A stretch of DNA of 64,000 nucleotides from Pseudonocardia broussonetiae (lineage in GTDB: Bacteria; Actinomycetota; Actinomycetes; Mycobacteriales; Pseudonocardiaceae). Both the position numbers and the translations under genes were made by a program. This document shows positions 62,202-64,000 of the stretch, one piece after another. The first letter of the stretch is position 1, and every line of letters begins with the position of its first letter. Location: the NCBI RefSeq assembly GCF_013155125.1, contig NZ_CP053564.1:379501-443500 (forward strand). Direction: 5' to 3'. The notes under the pieces were generated by a model that was not told the origin of the DNA, ran no database searches, and saw only the letters and a program-made list of their open reading frames with translations.

Positions 62202-63373
62202 CCGCCCGGACGGAAGACCGCTCGGACGCACCCGTCCTCCTTCTCCTTGAACATGCGGTAGCCCGTCGGCCCGTCCTCGATCGGCATCACGTGGGTGGCG
62301 AGGTGCTCGGTCCGGACCTCGTCCCGGCTCATCAGGTCGAGGATCTCCGGGACGTAGCGGTGCCCGTGCTGCTGGGCGCCGCGCAGGGTCAGCGCCTTGT
62401 TCATCACCGCGCCGAGGGGGAACTTGTCCACGAGGCCGGCGAACACGCCGAGCGTGAACACCGTCCCGCCCTTGCGGCAGGCCCAGATCGCCTCGCGCAC
62501 CGCCGTGGGCCGGTCGGTCTGCAGCCGCATCTGCTGCTTGACCTGGTCGTAGAGGTACTGCGGACCGGGGCTGTGCGCCTCCATCCCCACCGCCTCGATG
62601 CAGACGTCCGGACCGCGGCCGCCGCTCATCTCGCGCAGCTCGGCGGGAACGTCGACCTGCTCGTAGTCGAGGGTCTCCGCCCCGATGTGCGTGCGGACCT
62701 GCTGGAGGCGGTTGTCGAACCGGTCGATGACGACGACCCGCTCGGCGCCCATGAGCATGGCCTTGCGGGCGGCCATCTGGCCCACCCCGCCCGCACCCCA
62801 CACCGCGACGACGTCACCCTGCTTCACCTCGGCCTGGTGGGCACCGGTCCAGCCGGTCGGCGCGGCGTCGGAGGCGAACAGCGCCCGCTCGTCGGAGACG
62901 CCGTCGGGGATGGTGAAGGCGCCGTTGTCGGCGTAGGGCACGCGGATGTAGCGCGCGTGGCTCCCCGCCCAGCCACCCATGGCGTGGGAGTACCCGAAGC
63001 AGCCGCCGATGGACTGGCCCCAGAGCGCCTCGGTGATCCCGGGGTTGGGGTTGCCGTTGTCGCACAGCGACCACAGCCCCTGCCGGCAGTACCAGCACTG
63101 CCCGCAGCCGATGAAGGAGACCACCACCACGCGGTCGCCCACCCGGTGCTTCGTCACGCCGCGGCCGACCTCGGCCACCGTGCCCATGAACTCGTGCCCG
63201 AGCACGTCGCCGGCGCGCATGGCCGGGACGTAGCCGCCCACCAGGTGCAGGTCCGAGCCGCACGTCGCGCTCAGCCCCACCTCGAGGATGATGTCGTGGT
63301 CGTTGAGGATCCTGGGCTCGGGGACGTCCTCGACGCCGATCTCGTTGACGCCCCGCCAGGTCACGGCCTTCAT
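62198..63373 (-). CDS. Zn-dependent alcohol/formaldehyde dehydrogenase-like (MDR)
   Basis: A 391-residue MDR enzyme of the type near glutathione-independent formaldehyde dehydrogenases. Catalytic Zn residues in SATCGSDLHLVGG and LGHEFMGTV; structural Zn cysteines in GCGQCWYCRQGLWSLC (three spaced Cys visible, one more in the same loop). The Rossmann motif is WGAGGVGQMAARKA. An insertion (MEAHSPGPQYLYDQVKQQMRL) is typical of this subgroup. The ATG overlaps the upstream unknown gene by ATGA; its stop overlaps the next start. Substrate unknown. Confidence 0.86.
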   Translation of the reverse strand: MKAVTWRGVNEIGVEDVPEPRILNDHDIILEVGLSATCGSDLHLVGGYVPAMRAGDVLGHEFMGTVAEVGRGVTKHRVGDRVVVVSFIGCGQCWYCRQGLWSLCDNGNPNPGITEALWGQSIGGCFGYSHAMGGWAGSHARYIRVPYADNGAFTIPDGVSDERALFASDAAPTGWTGAHQAEVKQGDVVAVWGAGGVGQMAARKAMLMGAERVVVIDRFDNRLQQVRTHIGAETLDYEQVDVPAELREMSGGRGPDVCIEAVGMEAHSPGPQYLYDQVKQQMRLQTDRPTAVREAIWACRKGGTVFTLGVFAGLVDKFPLGAVMNKALTLRGAQQHGHRYVPEILDLMSRDEVRTEHLATHVMPIEDGPTGYRMFKEKEDGCVRAVFRPGG

Positions 63374-63855
63374 CGCACACCGGCCTTCGGAGCGGACCGG
63401 GTCCACGACTCCAGGAGCGCGCCGCCGGGGGTCGGGGTCCGCTCGCCGTGCGGTGCGGGGTCGACGGCCAGCACCTCGCCCACCTCGAGGAGCTGCTTGG
63501 CCCGGCGCAGCGCGGACCGCAGGTCGGCCTGCGCGTCGTTGCCGCCCAGCCGGCGCGCCGCGGTCCCCGACGCCTGGTCGCGCAGCCGGGCCGCCAGCTC
63601 GGTGCCCTTGCCGTCGGCGGCCGGGCGGACGCGCACCTCGATGCGCTCGCCGAACTCGGCGAGGGGCGCGGGCAGCGCCGCGCTGTCGATGTCGGTCAGG
63701 TCGCGGAACACGGTCACCACGAGCCAACCCGACGCCGGCCCGCCCGCGCCGGCGGGCCGGGAGGCGGAGGGGTCGATCGTCCACCGCACCAGGCGGACGA
63801 CGGTGCCGCCGGCGCGGGCGGCGAGGGTCGCGGCGGTCCCGATGGCGGAGGTCAT
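63370..63855 (-). CDS. Conserved-looking protein, possibly SRPBCC-like
   Basis: A 161-residue protein. Central strands DPSASRP and [50 protein letters not shown] are beta-rich and consistent with an SRPBCC/cyclase-like fold; a helix [20 protein letters not shown] follows. It is translationally coupled on both sides (ATGA overlaps with the PfpI-like gene and the dehydrogenase). I cannot assign a function; similar small proteins are often found before Zn-dehydrogenases of this kind. Confidence 0.55.
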   Translation of the reverse strand: MTSAIGTAATLAARAGGTVVRLVRWTIDPSASRPAGAGGPASGWLVVTVFRDLTDIDSAALPAPLAEFGERIEVRVRPAADGKGTELAARLRDQASGTAARRLGGNDAQADLRSALRRAKQLLEVGEVLAVDPAPHGERTPTPGGALLESWTRSAPKAGVR

Positions 63856-64000
63856 GACCCACCCCCTGCGGCGGCGGGCTGCGGGGCCCGGGCGAACTCC
63901 TGCACGATGCGCTCGCAGAAGGCGGGCAGGTCGTCCGGCGACCGGCTCGTCGTGATGTTGCCGTCGGTGACCACCTCCTCGTCGACCACCTCCGCCCCGG
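63852..64000 (-). CDS. DJ-1/PfpI family protein, 3' end only
   Basis: The last 49 codons of a minus-strand gene that continues beyond the window. [19 protein letters not shown] and [19 protein letters not shown] match the closing strands and helix of DJ-1/PfpI proteases and chaperones (glyoxalase III-like). The catalytic Cys lies outside. The stop overlaps the next ATG (ATGA). First visible gene of the operon reaching to 60359. Confidence 0.75.
   Translation of the reverse strand, partial: GAEVVDEEVVTDGNITTSRSPDDLPAFCERIVQEFARAPQPAAAGGGS

Overview
The window comes from a very GC-rich actinobacterium. Codon third positions are almost all G or C, GTG starts are common, and several genes appear to be leaderless, with a TANNNT-like box 6-8 nt before the start codon. 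An NDMA-dependent alcohol dehydrogenase, an F420-type LLM oxidoreductase, a SerB2-like phosphatase with ACT domains and a cobalt-type nitrile hydratase in beta-alpha-activator order suggest the Pseudonocardia/Amycolatopsis/Rhodococcus side of the phylum. Pseudonocardia is my best guess, as an inference. There is no rRNA, tRNA, CRISPR, phage or insertion sequence that I can support.

Layout. 1-6.6 kb: housekeeping (serB, ctaD), a FetB-like permease, a PIG-L deacetylase and an AAA+/VWA protein. 6.7-12.8 kb: an NDMA-dependent alcohol dehydrogenase divergent from an aerobic benzoyl-CoA ('box') set (benzoate-CoA ligase, boxC, boxB), closed by a 20-bp-stem terminator. boxA and boxD are absent. 12.9-20.5 kb: exported peptidase, F420 oxidoreductase, HNH protein, alpha/beta hydrolase with a repeat tail, ECF sigma factor with a three-domain VOC partner, and an SDR/XRE pair. 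20.5-25.7 kb: a complete nitrile-to-acid operon (ArsR regulator, AmiC-like sensor with an extra N-terminal SRPBCC-like domain, amidase, NHase beta, alpha and activator) with a 9-bp-arm palindrome on the amidase promoter. 26.2-26.9 kb: a broken MetX-like gene split by three 66-bp palindromic repeats. 26.9-38.8 kb: FAD monooxygenase/MarR, a tail-to-tail two-component pair, a glycosyltransferase-like protein, an RsbW-like ATPase, an alkylation-repair protein, a P450 with a one-base frameshift facing an AraC regulator, and a second XRE module facing DUF3159 plus SDR.

38.8-47.7 kb holds two CoA-ligase/enoyl-CoA hydratase sets. One faces a TetR regulator. The other, with an MHS transporter, is divergent from a DUF35 protein plus a thiolase that lacks the usual cysteine, across a mirrored operator-promoter region. 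This looks like uptake, CoA activation and side-chain cleavage of an unknown carboxylic acid.

48.5-55.1 kb is a molybdenum module: MoeA-like fusion, GAF histidine kinase and LuxR regulator with overlapping ends, a cupin, and a divergent molybdopterin oxidoreductase. 55.5-60.3 kb is a CoA ligase, aldehyde dehydrogenase and GMC oxidoreductase operon that could take an alcohol through aldehyde and acid to acyl-CoA. 60.4-64 kb is a tightly overlapping minus-strand operon (PfpI-like, unknown, Zn-dehydrogenase, membrane protein, DUF1345) cut by the window edge.

Overall the region reads as a catabolic and accessory area rich in small-acid activation systems, each with its own local regulator.
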